This document shows, in pieces, positions 55,706 through 64,000 of a stretch of 64,000 bases of DNA; within the stretch, counting starts at the first letter, position 1; each line of letters begins with the position of its first letter. Source of the stretch: Anaeramoeba flamelloides (taxonomy: Eukaryota; Metamonada; Anaeramoebidae); the NCBI GenBank assembly GCA_027625915.1, contig JANTQA010000036.1:9755001-9819000 (forward strand), written 5' to 3'. The notes beneath the pieces are model-generated. The model had not been told where the DNA came from. It was given only the letters and a program-made list of their open reading frames with translations, and searched no databases. The position numbers were made by a program, and so were the translations under genes.

Positions 55706-56478
55706 GTTTTGATTAAATAATCTAAGCTTTTTTTTCTTCTTGTTCCAAGACAACACCCAATTCGCTATTCAATAGTAAACCTTAGTTCAAATCAATTTTG
55801 AAAGTAAACTCCCTCATTTTATCAGTAAATTTTAAATTCGAAATGCCATTTGTTTAAAAACCTTCATAATTTTCTCATGATTTTAATTAATTTTTTGTAA
55901 TGAAATTTATCTCAAAAATTATTTCTATTTTTTAAGATAAAATTTCCAATTTGATCCTTCATTCTTCCAATTTCTTTTTAAATAATAGTACTTTAAGAAA
56001 TCAATACATGATTTACTTTTGGTTTAGTCTTGGTTTCTTTGATCCATTTAATATGTCGGTGTTCTAATACCAAAAAAAACACGCTTTTTATTTTGAAAAA
56101 TGGATTATACTTTTCTATTTACATTATTCGAACAAGTCTTGTTTTCAAAGTCATAAATAGTAATTTGTGAACTCAATTTCTTGGACTTTGTCCTTTTTTC
56201 ATCCAACTCGTATGTATATTGAGACAAACCAAGAATCCTCAATGAAATGAAAGGATTTATTAAAATAAAAAAAGAAATAATCAGAAAAAAGTTTTTTATA
56301 TTTTTAATTCAGATACCACTAACAAAAGTAAAATAAACTCAAAAAGGATAATTTGAATTCTAAATTGAGAAGCACTTTGCTTCTTATTTGAGGTTTCTGT
56401 TTGAGAGAGTATTCCAATTACTTCCACAAAAGGATGATTCATTTTTTTGTTTAATTTACCATCTTTTACAATTGCTTT
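55706..56478. other. 5' flank of the Ste24 gene
   Basis: 55790-56010 looks like a worn arm of the 4655-6842 foldback (CAAATCAATTTTGAAAG, TTTATCTCAAAAATT, AAATTTCCAATTTGATCCTT). A TTCAGATACCACTAA end of the short inverted-repeat family lies near 56309. No gene. The ATG at 56479 is preceded by A/T-rich leader. Confidence 0.4.
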
Positions 56479-58047
56479 ATGTTAACTACTCTTGAAATAA
56501 ATCTCCAAATATTAGAAAGCTTCCCATTTTTACCAACAATTGTAAGCTTTATCATCGTTGTAACAACGTTTGAATTATACCTTGATCATCGGAGAAGGTT
56601 AAGGCTCTATACAAGGCTCTCAAATGAAGCGAAGCTAATCCCAAAAGAATTCGAAGGATATATCACAAAAGAAGAAGCAAAGAAATCGTCAAGCTATCAC
56701 CTAAAATTGAGTTCCTTGTCTTCAGTTGAAAATTTGGTAAACACTCTCTTTATGGTAACTGTACTAACCTTTAATCTGCTCGACAAACTCTGGATCTTTT
56801 CATCAAGTCTCCATGAGAAAATGAATATTTTTCAAGGGAACGAATTATTTTTGTCGTGTCTGTATGCCTTTATATACCAGCACATACAAAGGATCATTTC
56901 ACTCCCATTTTCGATTTATTCGACATTTAAAATTGAAGCCGAGTACGATTTTAATAACACGACTGTCGGGACCTTTATTTTTGATCAAATCAAAATGACG
57001 TTCTTGTCGATCATCCTCGGCGGGCCAATACTATGCTTTATTGTTTACACCATCCAGCACACAGGCAAATATTTTTGGTTTTGGTCGTGGCTAGTCATCA
57101 TTGTAATTATGCTGTTTTTAAATATCTTATCACCAACAATAATATCGATCTTTTTTTACAAATTTACACCGCTTCCAGAAACGATGCTATTGAAAAAGCT
57201 GATCGACAAGTTTGCGACCGAAATTAATTTCCCCTTAAAGGAAATTAAAATTATGAATGGCAGCAAACGCAGCAAACACTCGAATGCCTTTTATTATGGC
57301 CTGTTCAAAAAAAAAGTTGCCTTCTTTGATTCCTTATTCGACCACTTAGAAAGCAACGGCGGGTTTTTGGCTGTTTTAGCCCATGAATTTGGGCATTGGA
57401 AGCATAACCACTTGATCAAATTGTTTATTAAAATTGCTTTTGAAACTCTTTGTTATTTTGCTTTATTTGGGCTCGCGACAACCTTCAAAAACGGCTTGTT
57501 TCTTCTTGAAAGATTTAATTTCTCCAAAGCTGTCGTTCAAAGCAACCCAACTATCTTAAGTTTAACTTGCTTCTTTATGATCCTGTCGCCTTTAGAAACC
57601 CTTCTTGACTTTGTTGGTAAATTGATTAGTAGAAAATTTGAATACCAAGCAGATCGATTCGCAACACGATTGGGGTATGACCTTACCACACCCTTAATTA
57701 AAATTTTTGCCAAAAATTTAAGTGATATAGATCCAGACCCCTTGTTTTCTGCTTACCACGCTACCCACCCTTCCCTTTTAGAAAGGGTTCGTGCAATAAA
57801 AAAAACCGTACAATCTGAAAAAATTGAATTTAGAGAGATAGATGAAAGTGAAAAACCAATTCTTCCTCAAACTAAAGAGAATGAGAAAAATGATAGCAAA
57901 GATGGAAATGAAAATAATGATAACGGTGATCAGAAACAAATAGAAGAAGAAGAAAAAGAAAAGGGAGAGCAACAAGAAGAAAAAGAGGAGCAGGAGGAAG
58001 AGGAGGAGATCATTGAAATTGATAATGAAAAAGAAAGTGATAATTAA
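56479..58047 (+). CDS. STE24: CAAX prenyl protease 1, Ste24 family (522 aa, single exon)
   Basis: A zinc metallopeptidase of the M48 family. The catalytic HExxH is HEFGHW (H302, E303, H306) and the third ligand lies in FEYQADRFA (E388). SKRSKHSNAFYYGLFKKK (from about residue 259) is also family-typical. At least six hydrophobic segments flank these motifs, forming the ER/nuclear membrane barrel in which Ste24/ZMPSTE24 removes the last three residues from prenylated CAAX proteins. Length is close to the usual 430-480, plus a ~70-residue acidic tail (GEQQEEKEEQEEEEEI) that yeast and animal enzymes lack. No missing catalytic residue, and no intron. Base composition is clearly less AT-rich than the flanks. 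Confidence 0.95.
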   Translation: MLTTLEINLQILESFPFLPTIVSFIIVVTTFELYLDHRRRLRLYTRLSNEAKLIPKEFEGYITKEEAKKSSSYHLKLSSLSSVENLVNTLFMVTVLTFNLLDKLWIFSSSLHEKMNIFQGNELFLSCLYAFIYQHIQRIISLPFSIYSTFKIEAEYDFNNTTVGTFIFDQIKMTFLSIILGGPILCFIVYTIQHTGKYFWFWSWLVIIVIMLFLNILSPTIISIFFYKFTPLPETMLLKKLIDKFATEINFPLKEIKIMNGSKRSKHSNAFYYGLFKKKVAFFDSLFDHLESNGGFLAVLAHEFGHWKHNHLIKLFIKIAFETLCYFALFGLATTFKNGLFLLERFNFSKAVVQSNPTILSLTCFFMILSPLETLLDFVGKLISRKFEYQADRFATRLGYDLTTPLIKIFAKNLSDIDPDPLFSAYHATHPSLLERVRAIKKTVQSEKIEFREIDESEKPILPQTKENEKNDSKDGNENNDNGDQKQIEEEEKEKGEQQEEKEEQEEEEEIIEIDNEKESDN

Positions 58048-58975
58048 AGAATTTTCCTCGTTTCTTATTTTTTTTTATTTGATTATGTTTTACTAGTCAT
58101 TTTTATTCCGATACGATTTGAGTGAATTAAATATTTTGTAAGTAATACCCGCACCCCTGTCATTTGGTAATGAGTTCAAATTTGTTTATAAAGTTAAAAA
58201 ATTCTGAATTTTCTTTCAAACAAATTTTTCATTAATAAAATCTCTTTCACACTCAAATCCCGTATTTTTTTAATTGAAAAGAAATGGAGTAAAATCAAAT
58301 ATTTTACTCTATTCTTACGAACCATGTAAAAACCCAACATTTTAAGATACTCTACAATATAAAAAAAATTCACAATAATAAAAAAGAAAAATTCGTTATT
58401 TATTAATTACAGATATTTAAATAATTGTATTTTTGTAAAATAAATCAAGAAAAAAGGGCAAAATAATCATTTTTTTCTTACATAATTATATTGGTTATTT
58501 CTTGATCAAAGATCTTTATAAGTTGATAATCTAATAATTTAGAGTAATTTTGGAATTTTTAATATTAGTTTTTTTATTTTTGATAACCATTTGGGTTGCT
58601 TGAAAAAGCCTCTAATTTTGAAAAATAGATTGGAAAAGGAATTTAATAAAATGTGAGTTTCGTCTTGATTTTTAATAACTGGTTAGTTATCAATTTTTGA
58701 TTTAACATTGAAATTCTAAAGATGTTTTTATTAAGGTAACTCGGCTATTTTGGATGGTGAGAGGAGAACAAATAAATAAAACTGATAATGTATTTTAATC
58801 TTGAAAATTTCAATTTTTGGAATTGAGTTAGTGAATTTCAAAAATATTCTTACAAAATTTGAAATTATTCTTGCTACACAAGAGTAAATATAAAACTGGG
58901 ATCAAAAATTTTTTTATTTCTCAACAAATTCAAAATTTTCTTAAATTTCGATTTTTGGTGTTTAGAAGTCTCTAG
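58048..58975. other. Intergenic with hairpin-cassette fragment
   Basis: 58270-58335 carries the centre of an A-type hairpin (GGAGTAAAATCAAATATTTT, then ACTCTATTCTTACGAA) from the hairpin-cassette family, with no head or tail. The rest is featureless. Confidence 0.4.
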
Positions 58976-59081
58976 GACGTCTATTTTTCGAGATATTGCC
59001 CAAAATAGATTTTTATATACAAATTTTTTAATTGTGATTTTTCACAGCTATTTTAGGCAATAACTCGAAAAATATAAGACC
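58976..59081. repeat. Inverted repeat / foldback
   Basis: Arms 58976-59008 (GTCTATTTTTCGAGATATTG, CCCAAAATAG) and 59048-59081 (CTATTTTAGGCAATAACTCG, AAAAATATAAGAC) pair with few mismatches around a ~40 base loop. A weaker match continues outward (TTTTTGGTG and CCCCCAAAAA). Nearby CACAAGAGTAAAT (58877) resembles the ends of the MITE at 48390, but no right end was found. Confidence 0.5.
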
Positions 59082-59440
59082 CCCAAAAAAATGAAAAATT
59101 GAGATTGTTTTTATATTGTTTATATAGTGACACCCATAGATTGAAATAAATTTTAAAGTTTTTTTTTTTTGAAAAAAAAAAAAAAAAATTTTTTTTAATT
59201 GTAGATATTAGTATATATAAATAATTTAAAATCTTCTACTCCCCATACAGAAAAAACTACTTAGTTACCAGCATTTATCCATATTTTGGTACCTTAAGAG
59301 GATTTGAATTTTTTGAAAAAAAAAATTTTTGAAAAGATTTAAAGGTAAATTCAGGTAGCAAACATGTACACTTTAATTGATCAAATTATATATATAAAAA
59401 TTTAAAAAAAATAAAAAAAAACTATTAATTTAATTGATCT

Positions 59441-59515
59441 AATCTGGAATCGAACTCCGGCTACACACTTTTCAAATTTTGAGATCTTGGTGCTCTACCG
59501 CTGAGATAATGAGTA
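59441..59515 (-). tRNA. tRNA-like remnant (probable pseudogene)
   Basis: The minus strand reads ATTATCTCAGCGGTAGAGCA, a good internal promoter box A/D-arm, and GAGTTCGATTCC, close to box B/T-arm. Spacing fits a tRNA. The D stem keeps three of four pairs. The T stem keeps four of five only if the loop is shifted, the acceptor stem pairs poorly, and the best anticodon loop (TCTCAAA) lacks the usual U33. A T-run follows within 25 bases of the 3' side, as for RNA polymerase III termination. Probably a decayed tRNA gene or a tRNA-derived repeat head. Confidence 0.4.
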
Positions 59516-60824
59516 ATTATTGGATATTTTAAAATTATAACAAATATGAAGATAATCGAATTGAATTTTTAATTGAGTAATTTTTCTAATATATTTTTTT
59601 TTGAAAAAAAAAAAACACCAAGTTTTTTACGATTAAAAATATTTTTTTTTTTTTTTTTTTTTTCATTGTAAAAAAATTAACAAATTTAAAATTGAATTGA
59701 AAAAAAGTTTAATAAATTTTTTTTTTTTTGAAAACAATCATTTTAATAGGATCCTCTAGTAAAAATTTGTTTTTAATTTTTTAGCATTTTTTTAATAATT
59801 TTTCTAGTGATTACACTATCAAAAATTTGAAAAAATGAATATTTAGATAAAATAAGATGAGGTATAATAATTTTTTTTTTCAAAATATCGGTAATGTGAA
59901 TTTTTTTAAGATAAATTAAAAAAAAATGAAAATTTACTAGAGTTTTCCCAATTAAAAAAAATTTTTTTTTTAAAAACTGTTTTTTCAGTTAAAATAAAAA
60001 TAAAAAACATTTTTTTGAAATGTTTAAAAAAAACTTTTTTTTTTCAAAGTTACCAATTTTTAGTACACTTTAAAAAATATTTTGAAAAAAATTTTTTATA
60101 TACATTTTTTAAAATTTTCAATTTTGAAAAAAGTCAAAAACACCCATTTTAAATACTAAATATTTTCGAAACCTCTAAACCTCATAAAGTTTAAATTTAA
60201 AAACTTCACAACAATAATAAAAATAAAAAATTTTTGAAAAAAAATTTTTGTCTGTGTCAAATAGGTTTTTATATTTTATTTTATCATCTAATATTCATTG
60301 TAACTTATGTATTTTTATAATTAACTTTGATAAAAGAGAAAAAAAATAAAAAAAAAATTTTTTTTTAATCTAAAAAAAAAATTTCAAAATTAAAAAATTT
60401 ATAACTATTGTAGTTTAAAATATGTTATAAATATAAAATTTGAGTAAATCAAAAATGGGAAAATCAAAAGAATAGTAAAAAAATTTTCAAAAAAAAACAT
60501 TTTTTTAAAACTTAATTTTTTCAATTTTTTTCACCAAAATCACATTTTTAATCAAAAATTACCCTAGTAAGATGATCTTTAAAATACCAAAAAAAAATTA
60601 TTTTTTGTGTTAAAATGTACCTTTTTTAAAAATGAAAAATTCAAAATTTCAAAAAAATTTTTTTTTGATAAAAAATCGAAAATTGAGAATAACTTCTAAA
60701 CTAGAGGAGATACAGAGCTCTAAACTTGAAAAATCAATTTTTCAGATTATTTTGATTTTGGAACAATGAGTAATTCGTCCAGAGATCCAATATTTATAAA
60801 TTCAATTTTTTTCAATTTATACTT

Positions 60825-61525
60825 CACTACAAGGAAAATTTAAATACCGAAAACTAAAGTTAGCCTAAACTATATATTGGATTTCAGTTATACTTCTTTT
60901 ATAAATTATTTTTTCAAAGTTATCATAATTTTATGTAATAAAAATAGGATAGCTATTAAACTCTTGAAAATCTGAATACCCCCCTTTTCAAAAATACTGA
61001 CTTTTGAAAAAAACACCTATTTTCAGGATATTTTTTTATTGGAAAAAGTTGAAATGAATTAATTTTTGATTGAACATTAAGATTGAAAAACGAATAAATG
61101 TTAAAGTAATTTGCAGAAAAAAACCCCGAACGTATATAAAAACTCAAACATGGAAAAAAATAAAATGATAAAAAATATTCCAAAAACAGATAAAAAGTCA
61201 GATTTTCAATTTAATTTAGCGATATCTTTTGATTGAAATATTTTGTGCTATTTTCAAATAGAAAAGTATGTTTCCTTTTAGACCATTAAAAAAATACTTG
61301 GAAATTATCTCTCTACTAAGTCAATTAAAAAATTCAAAAATTTTAAAATTAAAAATGAAAAAAATATTAATGAAAAATTTCATTTTTTTTTCAATTCCTA
61401 TTAATATCTTTATAAAGTTGTAAACCTCATTGAAAATTGTTATGTATAATAATGTTTATTATATGAGTGTATTGGAAAAATACAAAATTTAGAGATTTTT
61501 TTTTGAAAAAATTTTCCTTGTAGTG
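60825..61525. mobile_element. Inverted-repeat element with CACTACAAGG ends
   Basis: It starts CACTACAAGGAAAATTT and ends with the exact inverse, AAATTTTCCTTGTAGTG, 700 bp apart. CACTACAAG ends are typical of the CACTA (EnSpm) superfamily, but only ~17 bp are inverted and the flanking three bases (CTT, TAG) do not form a target duplication. The interior is non-coding; the 75-codon minus frame at 60956 is not convincing. Confidence 0.45.
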
Positions 61526-62213
61526 TAGTGTTGTGTAATAACGATTAAAAATATAAAAAATCAAAATATTTTTTTATTTTCAGGGTTCACATTTTGATTC
61601 TTTTTTGAAAAAAAACCAAAATAATTCTTTTTTTGATTCCATGAAATTAAATGATTTTTTTTTCATTCAACAATAAGCCTTAATTTATTTGTTGTCAACA
61701 TTCGTTTTTATATGGAATCACATCATTCTCAAAATTTAATGATTAATATTTTTTTTTTATATTTTCTAAAAGAATTTAATATTTCTTAAAAAATTAGAAA
61801 TATTTAAGGTTTTTCTTCTTGTTATTTTAGTTTTCATCAAATTTTCGTCAATCCTGATGTTTTTAAGTTTATTCCAAATAAGAAAATTATTTTACTTTGA
61901 AATGGAATCAAAAGATTCTTTTTTTTTTTAAAAAAAAAAGAGTTTTGTTACCAAAAAAAATTCTTTTTTTGATTTATTCAATGGAATAAGAATAAAATAA
62001 TTTTTATTTTTTTTTGTATAATTATACTTCAAAGGTACTTTAACAAGTGGAAAATGTTTGATAAAAATTGATTCCATTGGAATCATTTTAATATTATGAT
62101 TCGAAATTTCACTTTTTGAGATTCTAAAAAGTCCATAAATGTAATCATTTTGGGAACTTTTTAAATAAAAAAAGGAACTCTGTTTATTTTTTTTTTACAT
62201 TTTAACCCGGGCT

Positions 62214-62330
62214 ATATCTTCTTTATATTGGAAAGAAGAGTTACAAAGAAAAAAAAACCAAGCGGTTGTTTGCTAATGTTGTGAGACTGAAACACGAAAG
62301 TATGAGTAACTTGAAAATAAAAACAAAAAT
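62214..62330 (-). repeat. GTAACCACTTGAT repeat, copy 3 (reversed)
   Basis: On the minus strand: TTATTTTCAAGTTACTCATA, CAACCGCTTGGTTTTTTTTC, TTTGTAACTCTTCTTCCAAT, ATAAAGA. Same order and spacing as the copies at 27541 and 49273. The 61-codon frame at 62241 runs through it and is not a gene. Confidence 0.55.
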
Positions 62331-63536
62331 GTAAAACCTAAAAATTGCCAAAGGTATAAAAAAAATCAGATTAAAAAAAAAAAAAAAATTACAACTATTA
62401 AACAACAATCCCCACCAAATGAACATTCATGATAAATTATCAAATTATTAAATTAACCAAATCTATTGTGGCTGTGATTTTGGGAGAGATTAATTAAAGA
62501 TAAAATTTTTTGTTTTTTTTTTTAATTGGATTTTTTACCAATTAATTCTAATACAACCTTTTTAAACCAGATTAAATTTCTTTTGGTTCTTTTTTTTTTT
62601 TTTAATTTACAATTTTTTACTTTTGCTTTTTAAAACATAAAAACATTTTGGTGTGTCTTTCCCTTGAAAAATTGTGAAATCTATGATTTTATGCTTAAAT
62701 TACCTTTGAGAACAATCAAGTAAAAAGACATCTAGAGTCTAATTTACACTTCTTCAATCAATGAATAAAAATAGATTTTTTTTTCCCCAAATTTTATTTT
62801 TATTTTAATAGTAGTAACTTGATTCCAATCAAACAATAACTCACAAATATCTGATTAGAATTTTCAAATTATTCAATATATTTTTCTTTAAGTGTAATAT
62901 TAAAATATTAACCATCAAAAAAAAAATTATGGTATAATTTTTCCATCGTTATTCAAAAAAAAAAAACAATTATTTACCTGAAAGGAAATCAATGAATACA
63001 TACTTTTACTAATTTCTTTCTAGATAGAGCTATATCAGAAATAAAAAATTTACAAATAAATTTTGTCCTTTATCCTTATAATTTAAACTAAATGAAATGA
63101 TTGAATATTGTAATCATTTTTTATTGGTATTTTCTTCCTATAATAAAGTCCGATTAATATTTCAAACAAATAAAACGAATTAAAAAATTTATTAATTAAT
63201 TTTAAAATAAAGATGTTTGAAATTTTTCTACTTAATAAATAATTGTAGGATCTATGTTTCTATACTATTTTTTTGTTTTTCAATAATTTTCGTAAAAAGA
63301 CATTTAGAGTGTAATTTGAACTTGTTCAATTATAAAAATAAGAATTTTTTGTGAATTTTTATTATTTTTTTTGAAGTTTTGAAATTATAAAACTTTATTT
63401 ATTTATTTATTTATTTAGAGAAAGGATTAATTAAAGAAAATTAATAAAATAAAAAAAAAAGAGAAGAAGAAAAATAATTAATATATATATATAATAAATT
63501 TATGATTTTCATGTTGAAATATAAACTATCTACTGT

Positions 63537-64000
63537 TGTTAGGTTTTCCAGAATTCAAAAGAATTGAGTAAAATTCTTGATTTTACTAAATTCTTATGAA
63601 TCCTGGAAAACCATTGTTTTCTTTTTTTTTAATTTGAGAACTAAAAAGAAAATTTCAAAAAATTTATCTTTAATTTCATAAATTAAAAAAAAGCGCCATT
63701 AGGTTGACTTGGGTTTTCAGTTTATTTGGAAAAATGATAGATTTTTGTTAGGTTTTTTTGAGTTTTCTATTTCTTTGTGAAATGTTCTAGTTTTTTTTCA
63801 GGTTTTCTAAATAAATAGAAAATTTAAATAAATTTTCAGTTTATTTCAAAAAGCCAAAAAAACCTAACGAAAATCATTATATTTTCCAATAAAATAGAAA
63901 ACCTCAAATAAAACCTAGAACATTTCACAAATAAAATAGAAAACTTCAAGAAACCCTCTGCACTTGACGACAATTGACGAAAGGTCCCCAGAATACATAG
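63537..64000 (-). mobile_element. Hairpin-cassette element, copy E (cut by window end)
   Basis: It contains an A-type hairpin (63542-63612), a B-type hairpin (about 63622-63690) and a nested palindrome at 63705-63955. In the nested palindrome, TTTTTGAGTTTTCTATTTCT and other half-cassettes pair with inverse copies (GAAAATCATTATATTTTCC..., ATAAAATAGAAAACCTC, ACATTTCACAAATAAAATAG) around an inner B-type hairpin. CGTCAATTGTCGTCAAGTGC, a head box on the minus strand, begins at about 63980 and continues out of the window. Confidence 0.6.

Larger units (their letters stand above)
59082..63541. other. Extremely A/T-rich tract with scattered repeats
   Basis: About 4.4 kb with no coding frame. It contains the tRNA-like remnant (59441-59515), long A and T homopolymers at 59160-60700, a CACTA-like inverted-repeat element (60825-61525), direct repeats of the type ATTCTTTTTTTGATT...ATGGAAT (61620-62080), and the reversed GTAACCACTTGAT repeat (62214-62330). 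Nothing recognised at 62.4-63.5 kb. Confidence 0.4.

Noticed and set aside
59441-59515. Calling a functional tRNA
   Set aside because: The acceptor stem pairs poorly, the T stem needs a shifted loop, and the anticodon loop lacks U33; kept only as a tRNA-like remnant.
1-64000. CRISPR arrays, operons, ribosome binding sites, rRNA genes
   Set aside because: None found; spliced genes and eukaryotic families show this is nuclear eukaryotic DNA, and the regular hairpins are not spaced direct repeats.

Overview
This window reads as nuclear DNA from a unicellular eukaryote with a very AT-rich genome. Seven or eight spliced or intronless protein genes sit as islands of milder base composition in long A/T-rich stretches full of homopolymers, (TA)n runs and decayed transposable elements. 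TAA and TAG act as stops, no in-frame TGA is seen, and introns are GT...AG, with GTAAGT, GTATGT and GTTTG donors. Encoded proteins carry long Lys/Glu/Asn insertions. Together with a neuronal-calcium-sensor-like protein, a homeodomain protein, Ste24, RMC1 and a PB1-UBA protein, this suggests a free-living amoeboid or flagellate protist. An Anaeramoeba-like lineage is my guess, not something the sequence proves.

Layout. 496-4111 (-): a four-exon EF-hand protein of the neuronal calcium sensor type with a transposon-filled 2.75 kb intron. 4.2-10.2 kb: foldback elements and short inverted-repeat elements. 10283-13076 (+): a PB1...UBA protein with a giant acidic linker (p62/NBR1-like plan). 13.4-17.2 kb: a TA-flanked transposon and one copy of a 1 kb repeat. 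17930-25505 (+): a gene I reconstruct as RMC1 (regulator of the MON1-CCZ1 Rab7 exchange factor), with four exons, one of only 75 nt, and a 5 kb intron holding two more TA-flanked transposons. 29796-31967 (+): a single-exon TALE-like homeodomain protein. 32.5-34.8 kb: a LINE 3' end and a hairpin-cassette element. 34996-40104 (-): a six-exon ankyrin-repeat gene in which introns fall at the same place in successive repeats. 44838-45554 (-): a stand-alone YVH1/DUSP12-type zinc domain protein. 52282-53106 (+): a six-helix DRAM/Frag1-like membrane protein. 56479-58047 (+): CAAX protease Ste24. The remaining 6 kb holds repeats and a tRNA-like remnant.

The most unusual feature is a dispersed family of elements built from interchangeable hairpin cassettes (around 7.4, 34.6, 38.0, 44.1 and 63.8 kb, with a fragment at 58.3 kb). 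A head made of repeated AAGTGCC-like boxes is followed by one to several long inverted repeats, each closed by a CTAACGG-like box. The 3' end is a short hairpin plus CTTCAAAATAAA and an A-tract. That same 3' end closes a LINE in this window, so these look like SINE-like passengers of that LINE. A second, tRNA-headed SINE family and at least four TA-flanked mariner-type families are also present.

How the genes relate: RMC1 (late endosome/autophagosome Rab7 activation), the PB1-UBA protein (candidate selective-autophagy receptor) and the DRAM-like protein (lysosomal/Golgi membrane, autophagy in animals) belong to one cell-biological theme. They are not an operon and their closeness may be chance. 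All exon structures are hand-built from reading frames and splice sites, without transcript evidence.
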